Shown here: in pieces, positions 33,565 to 43,180 of the stretch
Layout of the letters: every line of letters starts with the position of its first letter
Position numbering within the stretch: position 1 is the first letter of the stretch
NCBI GenBank assembly: GCA_001692895.1
Contig: KV748212.1
Coordinates: forward strand, 682,001-746,000
From: Cenococcum geophilum 1.58
Taxonomy: Eukaryota; Ascomycota; Dothideomycetes; Gloniales; Gloniaceae
DNA: 64,000 nt
Direction of reading: 5' to 3'
Made by a program: the position numbers and the translations under genes
The notes under the pieces: model-generated
Told to the model about the DNA's origin: nothing
Seen by the model: only the letters and a program-made list of their open reading frames with translations
Database searches by the model: none

Positions 33565-35052
33565 TCATGTGCTCCTCTTCGACGTCTTCGGCAATAGCCC
33601 TTGCCCACTCGCCCTCATCTTTCTCATTGCCATTTCAACCATTTGCTGTCTCTTTGCAACGAGTTCATGCCTCCTTTCAATCTCATGCTCAAATTCCATG
33701 GCGAGCTTGCGCTTCTTTCGCCGTGCATCTGTCATCTTTTTGACGACATCACCAAACTGCTCGGCAAACCAGTCACCGGCTTCTTCCCACTCCCTTATGG
33801 GTAATGAATCAAAGAATTTGCACTGATCTTGGGCTGCAAGGTGGTGTTGGACGAATTCCAAGCGTTCTGAAAGAGGGTTCTGCATCATGTCATCTGGTAT
33901 GACGGATGGCGGGGCACGGGGATCAAAGTCAAGAGGCTGAGATTTGAGCTCATCGTAAGACATCTTGTATAATTCGGAAGCTTCATAATCCTCGAACGGA
34001 ATTTTCTCATCTTCACTCGCGAAATCTGACGCAGGTACGTGATGTATATGTGCGCCTGTGATGGTCGAAACTGCAGATTCGTTTCGTGCATGTCGAGATT
34101 GATCACTAGGGTAATCATGCACGCTCTGAGGTGTAGGATGACCCGTCTGATAGGAAGGGTTTGGCTCGTAATGGACGTTCTTCTTATGCGTCGGCTCACT
34201 CTGAGGTCTTGATATGTCAGCAGGAGGAATTGTTTGTCGTAGGGTAAGGTTCGAGTTGGGGCGATTTGCTTGTCTGAGGGCTTGGCCTTTCTGGTAGATT
34301 GTTTTAGGGTTGGCTGAAGGTTTTCGCTGACCTTGGGCAATTGACTGGCTATGCTGGAAGAAGTGAGGGCTTGTATGCTTGCGTTCTTGGTCTTGCGTTT
34401 GAGCCTGGGATATATTCTCTTCATCTACAGGATCAGAGGGCGGTTCCTCTACAGCCTCATCATCCTCCAACCGTCCAGAAGTAGTTGTAGGGTATGAGTC
34501 GTCTGCGCCAAGCATCTGTGATTCATCTGCGAGATTTCCGTGGAATATTTCACGTTGCAACGCGCCCAGCTGTACTGCACGACTAAACATATCCCCTTCC
34601 TTTTGATTATCTTCCTCAGATTCTTCTCCGTCCTCAGGCTCACTCCCAGAGTAGTTCATTCTGCCATCGGAATGCTGAGCAAATGGAATGCCACGCTTAT
34701 CTAATTGACTGTCCTCTACTAGCACCTCACCGTGACTGTGAATTGTGGTGTCTAGACTCTCAGCATCTGTATCATATAGATCTCGTTTTTGAGATCCCAT
34801 ATGTCCCCGGCCTTCTTGTTTAATATGCTGGCTTGAGGGCTTTGGTGGAGGTAACATATGGCCATGCAAGCTTTGCTGTCTACTCGGTGGTTGTGATGGC
34901 TGGAGAGTATGCTGAGATGAGAGATGTGTAGGAGGTACGCCGATTCGTGCATTGTTGGCGATCAGCTGACGTCGAGAAGTGTTAGCATTTTGAGGCTCTT
35001 TTTGAACAGGACTGGCTGCTCTGCCTTCTCGGCTTCGGACGAAACCCTGCAT
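33565..35052 (-). CDS. ECM11-domain protein (meiotic chromosome-axis/synapsis factor family)
   Basis: A single 495-codon exon starts MQGFVRSREGRAASPVQ. Residues 1-350 are low-complexity, rich in Gln, Ser, Pro and Asp, and probably disordered. The C-terminal ~140 residues form the conserved ECM11 domain: YDELKSQPLDFD, then NPLSERLEFVQ, DQCKFFDSLPIREWEEAGDW, FAEQFGDVVKKM. A basic, probably coiled-coil helix follows (DARRKKRKLAMEFEHEIERR), and the protein ends KTSKRST. In budding yeast Ecm11 is a SUMO-modified protein of the synaptonemal complex central region. The meiotic role here is inferred from the family only. It is divergent from the F-box gene, with 305 bp between start codons. Start chosen as the first ATG of a long open frame. 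Confidence 0.75.
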   Translation of the reverse strand: MQGFVRSREGRAASPVQKEPQNANTSRRQLIANNARIGVPPTHLSSQHTLQPSQPPSRQQSLHGHMLPPPKPSSQHIKQEGRGHMGSQKRDLYDTDAESLDTTIHSHGEVLVEDSQLDKRGIPFAQHSDGRMNYSGSEPEDGEESEEDNQKEGDMFSRAVQLGALQREIFHGNLADESQMLGADDSYPTTTSGRLEDDEAVEEPPSDPVDEENISQAQTQDQERKHTSPHFFQHSQSIAQGQRKPSANPKTIYQKGQALRQANRPNSNLTLRQTIPPADISRPQSEPTHKKNVHYEPNPSYQTGHPTPQSVHDYPSDQSRHARNESAVSTITGAHIHHVPASDFASEDEKIPFEDYEASELYKMSYDELKSQPLDFDPRAPPSVIPDDMMQNPLSERLEFVQHHLAAQDQCKFFDSLPIREWEEAGDWFAEQFGDVVKKMTDARRKKRKLAMEFEHEIERRHELVAKRQQMVEMAMRKMRASGQGLLPKTSKRST

Positions 35053-35357
35053 TAGCAGAAATGATACTGAAGAACTGAAAAAAGTTGAGTTAACGTTGGA
35101 TTAGAGATGTTGAAGTTGTTTTGTTGGCAGCCACAAGCGCTGAAAGCCGTCAGTCCATGCGGCGTTGTTGATATAGGCGTTTGACGTTAGCGGAATAACG
35201 CGTTGTTTGTCAAATTTCTCCCGTGAGCTTATCGATAAGAAGATGCGCTAATGATGACGATATCCGCCACTATTTTTCGCCGCGGCACCAATTCATTATC
35301 TGATTCATTGCCCTTTTTATTTTTTTAATCTGTTCTCCTGTAAATAATTCATCTATA
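35053..35357. promoter_or_regulatory. Divergent promoter region between ECM11-like and F-box genes
   Basis: 305 bp separate the two start codons. Sequence is AT-rich toward the F-box gene (tttttatttttttaatctg at about 35310). No specific factor site is claimed. Confidence 0.4.
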
Positions 35358-36507
35358 ATGGAAACTGCAATAGCCCATCCTTGCTATCTCTCCATGCTTC
35401 CCAATGAGGTATGCTCTTCCATGCTTCCCTCCGCAATCACTAATTCATCTTGCAGCTTCTCTTCCATATCCTCACTCCGCTTCCTACACCAACCCTCCTC
35501 CCATTAACAATTCTATCACATCGCATCTACGCTGTAATCCTACGCATCTTACACGACCGCCTTCTCCTTGCCGCTACACACCACGACTACTCACTCATCT
35601 TAGAATGCTACCACCCCACCGCAAAGCTGACCGAGCCTGCATATTTCTGCACCTACCACGGCACTAATGGTCTTGATACATATCGAGAACCTAGGGCTTC
35701 TGACTCGGATCTAGTGCCGAGGTTGGGCCAATTGAGGAATATGTACTCGAGTTTCAGACCGCACCGGAGAGAGTTAGAGGCCGGTGGGCGCAGAGCTAAG
35801 AGACATCCGGCAGGAGATGTGCCGGGGAGTCGGACTCATCCCTCTCCCTCGGCAGCGGGACGTAGGCTAGACAACGATGAGTTGGTGCGGCAGATTTTGT
35901 CGCTAGATGGTGAAGAGTGGTTTACGCAACTTTGCGCTGTGACGAATTTGGTAAAGGTTGGGCCTAGAAATGGGTTGTTTAGCTGTTTCGTAGAGGTTGA
36001 GGAAGGGGTGGTGAGAGTATGGAAGAAATGGTTGAGAGAGATGGCTGGGAGAGAAGGAGTACCGAATTCTGGAGCGCGAGATAAGAATGCTCTTATCATC
36101 GAGGAAGAGACCGGCCGGAGCGGGAAAGGGAAGGAGACCATACAAGATTTTAGTGGCATTGCTGATGACCTCAATGACGACAATATTCTCTGGGTTAGTT
36201 CGGCTCGAAATACCGGACTTAGATTCACGGTTCGGGAAAGGAAATTCAGGTGCGATACCCCTATCTTGATGTACGCGAACGAAGATACCCCCGTAAGCTA
36301 TGAAATTGAATATGACGGTATGTCTTTCATATTCTTTATCTAGCTATCCTAGTCGGCCCCTTCGAAATTCCCTGTGCTGACCGTGTTCATTGTGCAATTG
36401 CAGAGCTTCTCGTCCGGACGTCCCACCTTCTCCTAAAGTTTGAGAACTCTCTCATTCAGCAAGACAATGCGTCTGGAAAAGCTATTGTCTTTGGCTCGTT
36501 TGGCTGA
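35358..36507 (+). CDS. F-box domain protein
   Basis: Three exons were deduced: 35358-35408, 35456-36317 and 36404-36507, giving 338 residues. Exon 1 encodes METAIAHPCYLSMLPNE and joins in phase to LLFHILTPLPTPTLLPLTIL. Together these make an N-terminal F-box (LPNELLFHIL...). The introns are gtatgc..tgcag (47 nt) and gtatgt..ttgcag (86 nt, with a gctgac branch-like site). The central region has an acidic/basic stretch with no known domain. The C-terminus is VIFGSFG-like (IVFGSFG, then TGA). F-box proteins usually act as substrate adaptors of SCF ubiquitin ligases; the substrate is unknown. The F-box assignment rests on one short motif. Confidence 0.65.
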
Positions 36508-36739
36508 AAATAATTACTGTACGCTTTTATTCGCTTTCTCAATATGTCAGTCTCGGACTTTATATTAATTAATTGTTCTATATCTACTGGGAGATCTTCG
36601 CGGAGTTCTGTCGCTTAAACTAGACCGCTCGTAATACTATAAATATTTCAAATCTGTAAATAAATCAAATCACGCCTTGGACATTGTAGAAAATTTCTTC
36701 CTATCCTATCACAACTAGTTCTAGCTAATTTCCGGTTCA

Positions 36740-37804
36740 TCAATACCTCCTGGGACCCAAAATCCCAAACTTCTCGCACGCCTCCCCGATCCACCGACAA
36801 ACCATCCACACCATTCTCCCAGGCCAACTAACAACCCACACAATCTCTCTCACGGCATCAAGCACATACCATGCTCCCATTGCCAGATAGACCACCAAAC
36901 ACACCTTCGCCACTAGCTTAGCAACCCGCTGCACACTCTCGCACCACTCATCAAAGCTACCAGCCCTGCTGCTAGATTTCTCGCGGGGACTTAGCGGCCG
37001 GGATAATTTACGCTTGGAAGGAGATGCGAGAGTGAATGGGTCAATGTAAGTTGTGGAGGTGGAATCGGAGCCGTGACGTTGGCGCGAGCTGCTGGGACGC
37101 AGCCATGCGAGGCCGGAGCTGCCGGCACGGTGGTGGGGTGGCGTTGGCGTCGAGGAATGAATGCTTGGCGCGGTGCGCCAGGATCCCGGGATTTCTTTGA
37201 GGGTATATGGCTTTGGGGCTTTGGGTGAGAAGGGGGAGGGGGAGGGTCGGTGTGGCCGCGTCGACAGGCTCCACCAAGGTTTATCGGATCGTTGTTGGTT
37301 GGTTTGGGCGGGGGTTTGGTCGGATCGGTGGCCTTGTGCTTTTGCCATCGCCCGCGTTTTTGCCTCGGTGGGGGAGTTGGGCGGGGGGTGTTTGGCGCCG
37401 GCTGAGGTGTGGTCGATTTTGTTGTCCTCCATTGATTGGCGCGGACTCGCGCTTGCGCCGACAGGTTTGCGTATTATTGAGTACCGGGGTGTTGGAATCG
37501 AGCGGGAGCCAGAGTTGTAGTGAGATGTGGTGAAGGTTGGCTCGGGAGGTGAAGTTGGGAACGCTCCTGGAGGGGTGGTGGGAGGTGACGATGGCGGAGT
37601 AGCATCGAGCTCGAGGATGTAGTGTGGATTGAAGGGAATATTCTCGTACGCACAGTCATAAGACACAGCCATATGAGCAGCGTGTTCAGTCTGGTAATCA
37701 TTGAAAACGTTGCGTCGAGCTTTCTCTGCATAGTTTTGGTATGCTGCTATTTGGGTTGGAGATGGAGAAGTGTAGGGCTCGGCGGGTTCTCGAGTAGTAG
37801 GCAT
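36740..37804 (-). CDS. Hypothetical basic, disordered protein with C-terminal membrane segment
   Basis: A 354-codon open frame with ATG at 37804 (MPTTREPAEPYTSPSPTQIA). Residues 1-280 are rich in Pro, Ser, Thr and Arg (for example TPPSSPPTTPPG, RPHRPSPSPF). The C-terminal ~75 residues are different: EWCESVQRVAKLVAKVCLVV, YLAMGAWYVLDAV and a Trp-rich amphipathic stretch, ending GILGPRRY. One transmembrane helix near residues 300-320, possibly followed by a membrane-associated helix, would suit a tail-anchored or organelle membrane protein. I do not recognise the family. The long open frame, good codon pattern and structured C-terminus support a real gene. Confidence 0.6.
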   Translation of the reverse strand: MPTTREPAEPYTSPSPTQIAAYQNYAEKARRNVFNDYQTEHAAHMAVSYDCAYENIPFNPHYILELDATPPSSPPTTPPGAFPTSPPEPTFTTSHYNSGSRSIPTPRYSIIRKPVGASASPRQSMEDNKIDHTSAGAKHPPPNSPTEAKTRAMAKAQGHRSDQTPAQTNQQRSDKPWWSLSTRPHRPSPSPFSPKAPKPYTLKEIPGSWRTAPSIHSSTPTPPHHRAGSSGLAWLRPSSSRQRHGSDSTSTTYIDPFTLASPSKRKLSRPLSPREKSSSRAGSFDEWCESVQRVAKLVAKVCLVVYLAMGAWYVLDAVREIVWVVSWPGRMVWMVCRWIGEACEKFGILGPRRY

Positions 37805-37909
37805 GTTAACTGCAAATGCGTCGGACTCGAAAGCAGGCTGGTCATTGCCAGTCTCTGTTAAAATTGTCGCGGTGGACGTCTTCCGGGAACGTGGAATTTT
37901 ACCGGTCTT

Positions 37910-38191
37910 CTACCTCGAGAAGGTTTCCGCGGGCAATTCTTTGGAATTGGAACGCCAGTAACTTCTTTTGCCTACGGGTGACTGAGTTCTTCTATAATTG
38001 GACGGAAGTTTTGTAACAACAGAAAGTGTCAATACTTCATCCGGTGCCTCTGGGGTATATGCAAGAATACTGACGGCACCTGGGCTGAAACGACCAGTTT
38101 TGGAATTTGGAAACTGAGCAGTGATAAAATCATCCGTGTGTTTCATCTCCATGCTTGATTTTTCGGAAAGAGGATGGATTAAGGAGGCCAT
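37910..38191 (-). CDS. Small hypothetical protein (93 aa)
   Basis: The open frame extends upstream to 38329, but the ATG at 38191 sits in a good context (cacaATGGcc) and is the likely start: MASLIHPLSEKSSMEMKHTD. The protein is hydrophilic, with FPNSKTGRFSPGAVSILAYT and TLSVVTKLPSNYRRTQSP, and a basic C-terminus. There is no recognised domain and no signal peptide. It could be one exon of a larger gene or a chance frame. It lies 105 bp from the start of the convergently unrelated gene at 37804. Confidence 0.4.
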   Translation of the reverse strand: MASLIHPLSEKSSMEMKHTDDFITAQFPNSKTGRFSPGAVSILAYTPEAPDEVLTLSVVTKLPSNYRRTQSPVGKRSYWRSNSKELPAETFSR

Positions 38192-39320
38192 TGTGAGCGG
38201 AGTGAGAAGGACATCGTTATCGAAGAGAAAAACGGTTCGTGAGCTCAACCGCGGAAAGATAAGACTGCTCGGCAAAAAAAATTCTATTGTGAGAACATTC
38301 CAGGTGTAGGCAGCAGTAGCATAAAACATAACGCTTCATCAAACTTGGAGGAATGTTCTGTGGCTGGCTCGGTAACAGATAGGAATTTGACCATGTCATC
38401 GCGAAGGTCTTAGGGGGACGAAGATTGACGACCTTGAGCATGCGTTGCTTATAATATTCAATAAAGTGATCACGTTGGTATGATACCATAAACCAACTTA
38501 TTCGTGCCATAGCAAATATTTATAAAACACTGAGCCATCTTGCTACAGTCCCTCGTCAAAAGTTTCCGCGTTTTGCCAATTTCCCACTAAAACTCACCAT
38601 AAAAATCTAATATCTTACAGAAATTTACTTTTACTAAAACTCTCCCTACTAAAATTTTTATTTAAAAAATATGGAAAATTATTATAGGATTATAAAGTTA
38701 ATAAAGAAGAAAAAAGTATTTAGATGGTTAACTTTTTAACTTTTTAGTCTTATAATAAACTTTTATACTTTTAAAATAAAAATTTAAACTTCAGAATTAA
38801 TCATGTGGTTATAGTAATCTGGCAGAGTGTTATTAACCATCACAACTAATCTGGATTTTCGCAATTGGCAAGTTTTCTTAACTGCTTGCATGATTGTAAG
38901 ATTATTTCAAATCTAGAGGCTTCCACATGCGAATCAGTGCTTGAATTCTAACATGAAAGAGGGAAGATTAGAACAGCGACTTGCTTGCTATGCAAAGCTA
39001 CTAAGATTTCCTTTCCCTACTCCACTTGTCCGCTGCAACTTTGCGAGGGACTAAGATATGATTCATCGGAGTTTTTCCAAAAAAGCAACTCCAATCGAGT
39101 AACTTGTTTACGAGAATATACTCCATGCAGAAGTCTCTCCCATTTGGAAATTTTGAAGCGGGTATCTAGAATGTGTGACGAAACGTAATTTTCCAATCCA
39201 TAGGCGGAAAACCTAAGTGGTCTACAATACCCAAGAACGCCAGTGTTCTGGTGACGAAAAGACATTCAGAACTCTAGATCCATATTCGCCAGATACAGAG
39301 AAATAACACTGAGTACCAGC
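38192..39320. other. AT-rich intergenic region
   Basis: No gene is supported. Around 38650-38790 there are imperfect inverted AT-rich arms (actaaaatttttatttaaa against ttttaaaataaaaattta) about 110 bp apart, which could be a small MITE-like remnant or chance. 38980-39270 contains short opposing frames without motifs. Confidence 0.4.
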
Positions 39321-41048
39321 TCAACGATCTCGTGCAGCATCGATTTCAGCATATTCGAGCCATTTATTATTAACAGCTTTCTTCCATGTGCGTATAGCGC
39401 CGTCATCACCCGTAGAAACAAGGAGATCACCTAAAAAAAGGTAAATGGCTTTCTAAAAAATATATCGGAGAACTTTTACCTACCCATCTGAGAGAATGCC
39501 ACTCGCCACACTGCACCATGGTGCTGAGTCAGCTCAGCAACCATTTTCACCACATGCCTTACTCGGCCTGGATGTTGTTCACTGTCCTGAGCATTGTCGT
39601 TGACGCGGGATGCGCCAGCCAGTCCAGCTCCAATTCCAGATGGCGGGTTGCTTCGTGGGCCTCGTAGTCGGGGAGATACCATATTATCGGCAGCCGTAGA
39701 TGCAGCCGATACGTTGGCAGTTAATGTTTTTTTGGTTGATTGAGGTGTTGTTAGCTCATATACACGAATAGCCCCATCTTTGCTAGCCGTAGCAATCACA
39801 TCATAGCCTCTCATAGAACCATTTGCCCAAGCGATATCGCGGATTACTTGACGGGCCCCTTTCAATTCTGCGGCAAGATAGAAGCGCTTCGCTTTGTCCG
39901 TTCTGAAGACCTGAACATTATGCATGGCAGCAACTGCAAGTGACAAGGCCTTTCGATCAAGACCGGCCATAATAGAAGTCCAGCAAGGAAGCTTCTCCCT
40001 GTGGAAGCAGACTTTGAAACCTACTTCCTCTTGCCTGTCGGGCGGAATTTCGCAAACCCATTTTTGCGCAATTAAATTCCATTCTGAGAGATTACTCTGG
40101 TCTAGGGGTTCATAGACGGTGAGACGGCCGTCTCGTGTGACTAGCGCTACCCAGGTGTCTTGTAGGATATTCTTGAAATCTAATGACATGAATGGTGCTC
40201 TGGTATCGGAGCCAATATTAGTGATGAGCTTGAATCGTCGACTAGATGCGGGGACCTCGGTAACATCTTCTTGCCAGAGCTTGAATCGTCCATCTTCCGC
40301 AATACTACCCAGAACTTCTCCCATGAATGGGCCATTCCATTTCACCTAAGAAAAGTTAGTCGTACTCGTAGCATATTAGTCCGAAGAACTCCCGCACACG
40401 ATAGAGCAGTAAATTCAGATCGACTTGGAAGGAGTATGTGAAGCTCATACTGGGCCGAATGCGTGAAACGAGGATGCTTACATCAACAATCTCCGCATCG
40501 TGTCCTCTCCAACTGTCGACAAGGTTCCACGAATCGTCCTTTCTATCCCAAACCTTGAGCCTGTGATCAGACGAGGCTGTTACCATGCGTGTGCCAAAAT
40601 AATTAAAGTCCACGGCCAAAACCAAGTCTTGATGGCCATGCGAGAATGTTTGAAAATTGCGTTCTGATGCCATCTTGGCATATGCGTGGTGCGCGTCTAA
40701 GAAGCGCGCTTCTAGCTTCTCGCTGATGCACTGGGCTACATTCGGAATGTCGCCATCGGGACTTAGCTCTAGAGTCAAGATAGAAGCGTATTCTAATTCA
40801 TCGATAGAGCCTTCAAACGTGATAGAGAGCTTCGAATGACTGCGCTGGTGATGAGAAAACGAGTCGCGTGCTTCGTGTAGGGCTTCCTTTGGCGAGAGAG
40901 ACGAATCAGAAGCGGCTTGAGAAGGCAGACGGCTGGGCGAGAGGCTTTTCAGAAAGCTCGGGCGAATGAGGCGATGATTAACTGCGTTGAGGCCCTCTTG
41001 AATGGGATCGTGATGATCTTCTTGGTGGAGTTGGTCGTCAAGATCCAT
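39321..41048 (-). CDS. SEH1: Nucleoporin SEH1 (WD40; Nup84/Nup107 subcomplex, also SEA complex)
   Basis: Three exons on minus, 41048-40482, 40345-39484 and 39430-39321, give 512 residues. Splices restore GHDAEIVD+VKWNGPFMGEVLGS and FSQMG+DLLVSTGDDGAIRTW, both in phase. From residue about 126 the protein reads as SEH1: ASERNFQTFSHGHQDLVLAV, FNYFGTRMVTASSDHRLKVW, AEDGRFKLWQE, DVIATASKDGAIRVYEL, HHGAVWRVAFSQMG. A low-complexity insert lies between residues about 400 and 440. SEH1 is a beta-propeller scaffold of the nuclear pore Y-complex and of the SEA/GATOR2 complex that regulates TORC1. The first ~125 residues are an extension not part of the usual SEH1 propeller. The start at 41048 is the first ATG of the open frame, 126 bp from ALG7. 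Confidence 0.85.
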
Positions 41049-41174
41049 CTTTGTTAATTGGGACTATCGCCGTTTCGCGTTAGATTTTCTTGCGATGGCT
41101 GGGGCGGTGAGAGGAGTTGAACACCTTTCAACTTTTGGAGCAGCAACACGCCAACTTCATTCACCAAATTTAAA
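41049..41174. promoter_or_regulatory. Shared divergent promoter of SEH1 and ALG7
   Basis: Only 126 bp separate the two start codons, so both core promoters must overlap or lie partly in 5' coding sequence. No TATA box stands out. If SEH1 really starts at the internal Met near residue 127, the intergenic region would be about 500 bp. Confidence 0.5.
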
Positions 41175-42722
41175 ATGTCTGCCAGACTTGGCCGGACGGA
41201 GGTTTTATCCCTTCTTTCTTTGTCGCTGGCGTGTATTGGGACTTTAGCAAACACGCTGCATGGCGATGGCGAGCCTCTAATCGCTTCGATTGCTTTTAGC
41301 GGCCTGGCTTTCTCTTTCACATACGCTTTAATACGATGGCTTGGGAATGCTTTTATGAGAGCTGGCCTCAAAGGGAAAGATTTGTCCAAGCTTCGGCAGG
41401 TTGAAATGTATGTAGGCAATCAATATTTCTCCGTGCACCCAACAAACCTACTACTACTGCTCACATATGTGATAGTCCAGAAACCATGGGCGCTGTTTGT
41501 GCCGTTGTGTATCTTCTTACAATCATTGTATTTATTCCATGGCCGTTCTACAAAGACATTGTAGCTGCCACGTCTGGTGGAGGAAACAGAGATGTTATTC
41601 TCGAACTCCGGCAAGTTGAAACCGGACGGCTACTTCATCGATTTCCTCATAGCAAGGTTAGTTTTTTAGCTTCAACTATATGCATAGACTAAATCTTTCC
41701 CAATAGCTGGCATCGTATCTTTCTGCCATTCTCTCTTTGCAATCTATTGTAATACTCGGCATTGGTGATGACCTCTTCGATATCAGATGGCGGCATAAAG
41801 TCTTCATTCCAGCGTTTGCCTCGATCCCCATGCTTATTGTCTACTTCGTGGACTTTGGTGTCACGAAAATGGTTGTTCCAACTCCTCTTCGACCTTGTCT
41901 TGGGGAGTTGTTTGATCTCGGTACGGAGGTTGATCTCGTTCCGGTCAAAAATGAAGCTGACAGGCCCCTGCAGGATGGCTGTACTACGTATATATGGCCA
42001 TGATCTCCATATTTTGCCCCAACAGCATCAATATCCTGGCAGGAATTAACGGAATCGAAGTGGCGCAATCCCTGGTAATTGCCATGCTCATCGTGTTCAA
42101 TGATGCACTGTACTTGTCACCATTTACCCCGTATCCTCATCCGGCAACGGACTCACATCTCTTTTCTCTGTACCTTCTCCTTCCCTTCATTGGCGTATCA
42201 ATCGCCTTGTTGATGCACAACTGGTATCCTGCCAAGGTGTTTGTTGGTGATACATACTGCTATTTTGCCGGTATGGTGTTCGCTGTTGACGGTATTCTCG
42301 GGCATTTCAGCAAGACCCTCATATTGCTTCTTCTCCCTCAAATATTCAACTTTGTGTACTCAGCCCCACAGCTGTTTCACATCGTACCATGCCCCCGACA
42401 TCGGCTACCCCATTTCAACGTCAGAACGGGTTTGTTGGAGTGTTCCACTGTGGAGTTTAAGAAGCCTCTGGCTTTTCCGATAGCGGAGGCTTTGAAGCTG
42501 CTTCACCAATTACGGTTACTCCGAATAGAGACAAATGAAAAGGGAGAAGTAGTATCGTCCACCAATTTCACCATCATCAATCTGTGGCTTGTGTGGTTTG
42601 GGCCAATGCGGGAAGATCGGTTAGCGATGGGCTTATTGGCGTTTCAGACTGCGTGCGGATTGGTAGGTTTGTTTATCAGGCATCGACTGGCGCTTTGGGT
42701 GTTTACGCAGGATAACCTGTGA
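41175..42722 (+). CDS. ALG7: UDP-GlcNAc:dolichyl-phosphate GlcNAc-1-phosphotransferase
   Basis: Four exons, 41175-41407, 41476-41656, 41707-41920 and 41974-42722, give 458 residues, the usual size for ALG7/DPAGT1. Splices restore LRQVE+I+PETMGAV, FPHSK+LASYLSAIL and GELFDLG+WLYYVYMAM. It is a multi-pass ER membrane enzyme that makes GlcNAc-PP-dolichol, the first committed step of N-glycan precursor synthesis and the target of tunicamycin in the family. Diagnostic motifs: GKDLSK near the N-terminus, GIGDDLFDIRWRHK (Asp pair), SINILAGINGIEVAQSLVI, MHNWYPAKVFVGDTYCYFAG and VDGILGHFSKT. The hydrophobic segments fit about ten helices. No damage is seen. Confidence 0.93.
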
Positions 42723-43180
42723 AGTATGTACATGTTAGCTAAAAGCGATTCAAGCTGCAGCACCGATTGTAGGTTTAGGCGGCATTTTAGGCGTATCTTA
42801 GACACATCACTGTTAGTATTCATATGGCGAGAAGTAGACGGACTTAAGTAGTATCTGTTCGAAGACAGGCGTAAATGTGAATTGCAAAGGATACCCTTCG
42901 TCCCTGACCAAAAGTTTGGAAGGTGGAAATAACGAAGTTTAGGGTCTAATGCCGATCGTCCTATCAGATTTGTGATGATTCGAGAAGTCCCCGCACTCCG
43001 ATATCGGCATTAGGGTCTGATGGTTTCTATTGAAGAAGGCAATATTTCAAGTGCCACCAGCTCCTCTCCAAGTCGTGACACTTCTCTGCTAACTTTCCTC
43101 TACTCTCTTTTCCTTTATACATCTCATTCCTCCCTTGTAATTCCTCCTTCCAATTGACTCCCTTTTGTACCACCTCCACC
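42723..43180. promoter_or_regulatory. LEU1 upstream region
   Basis: 458 bp between the ALG7 stop and the LEU1 start. It holds an 11-bp inverted repeat ctaatgccgat (42946-42956) / atcggcattag (43003-43013) and, overlapping the right arm, the CCG-N4-CGG site. A pyrimidine-rich tract (ctcctctccaag to cctccttccaa) precedes the ATG, which lies in the context ccaccATGcc. Confidence 0.55.
42998..43007. promoter_or_regulatory. Leu3/LeuB-type binding site (CCG-N4-CGG)
   Basis: ccgatatcgg, a perfect palindrome 174 bp upstream of the LEU1 ATG. Leu3 and fungal LeuB zinc-cluster activators bind CCG-N4-CGG in promoters of leucine genes and respond to alpha-isopropylmalate. Location and pathway agree; binding is inferred. 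Confidence 0.6.

Noticed and set aside
33885-34424. 179-codon minus-strand open frame
   Set aside because: Shifted-frame shadow inside the ECM11-like gene; no motif of its own.
35836-36228. 130-codon minus-strand open frame
   Set aside because: Antisense shadow of the F-box gene exon 2, which joins neighbouring exons in phase.
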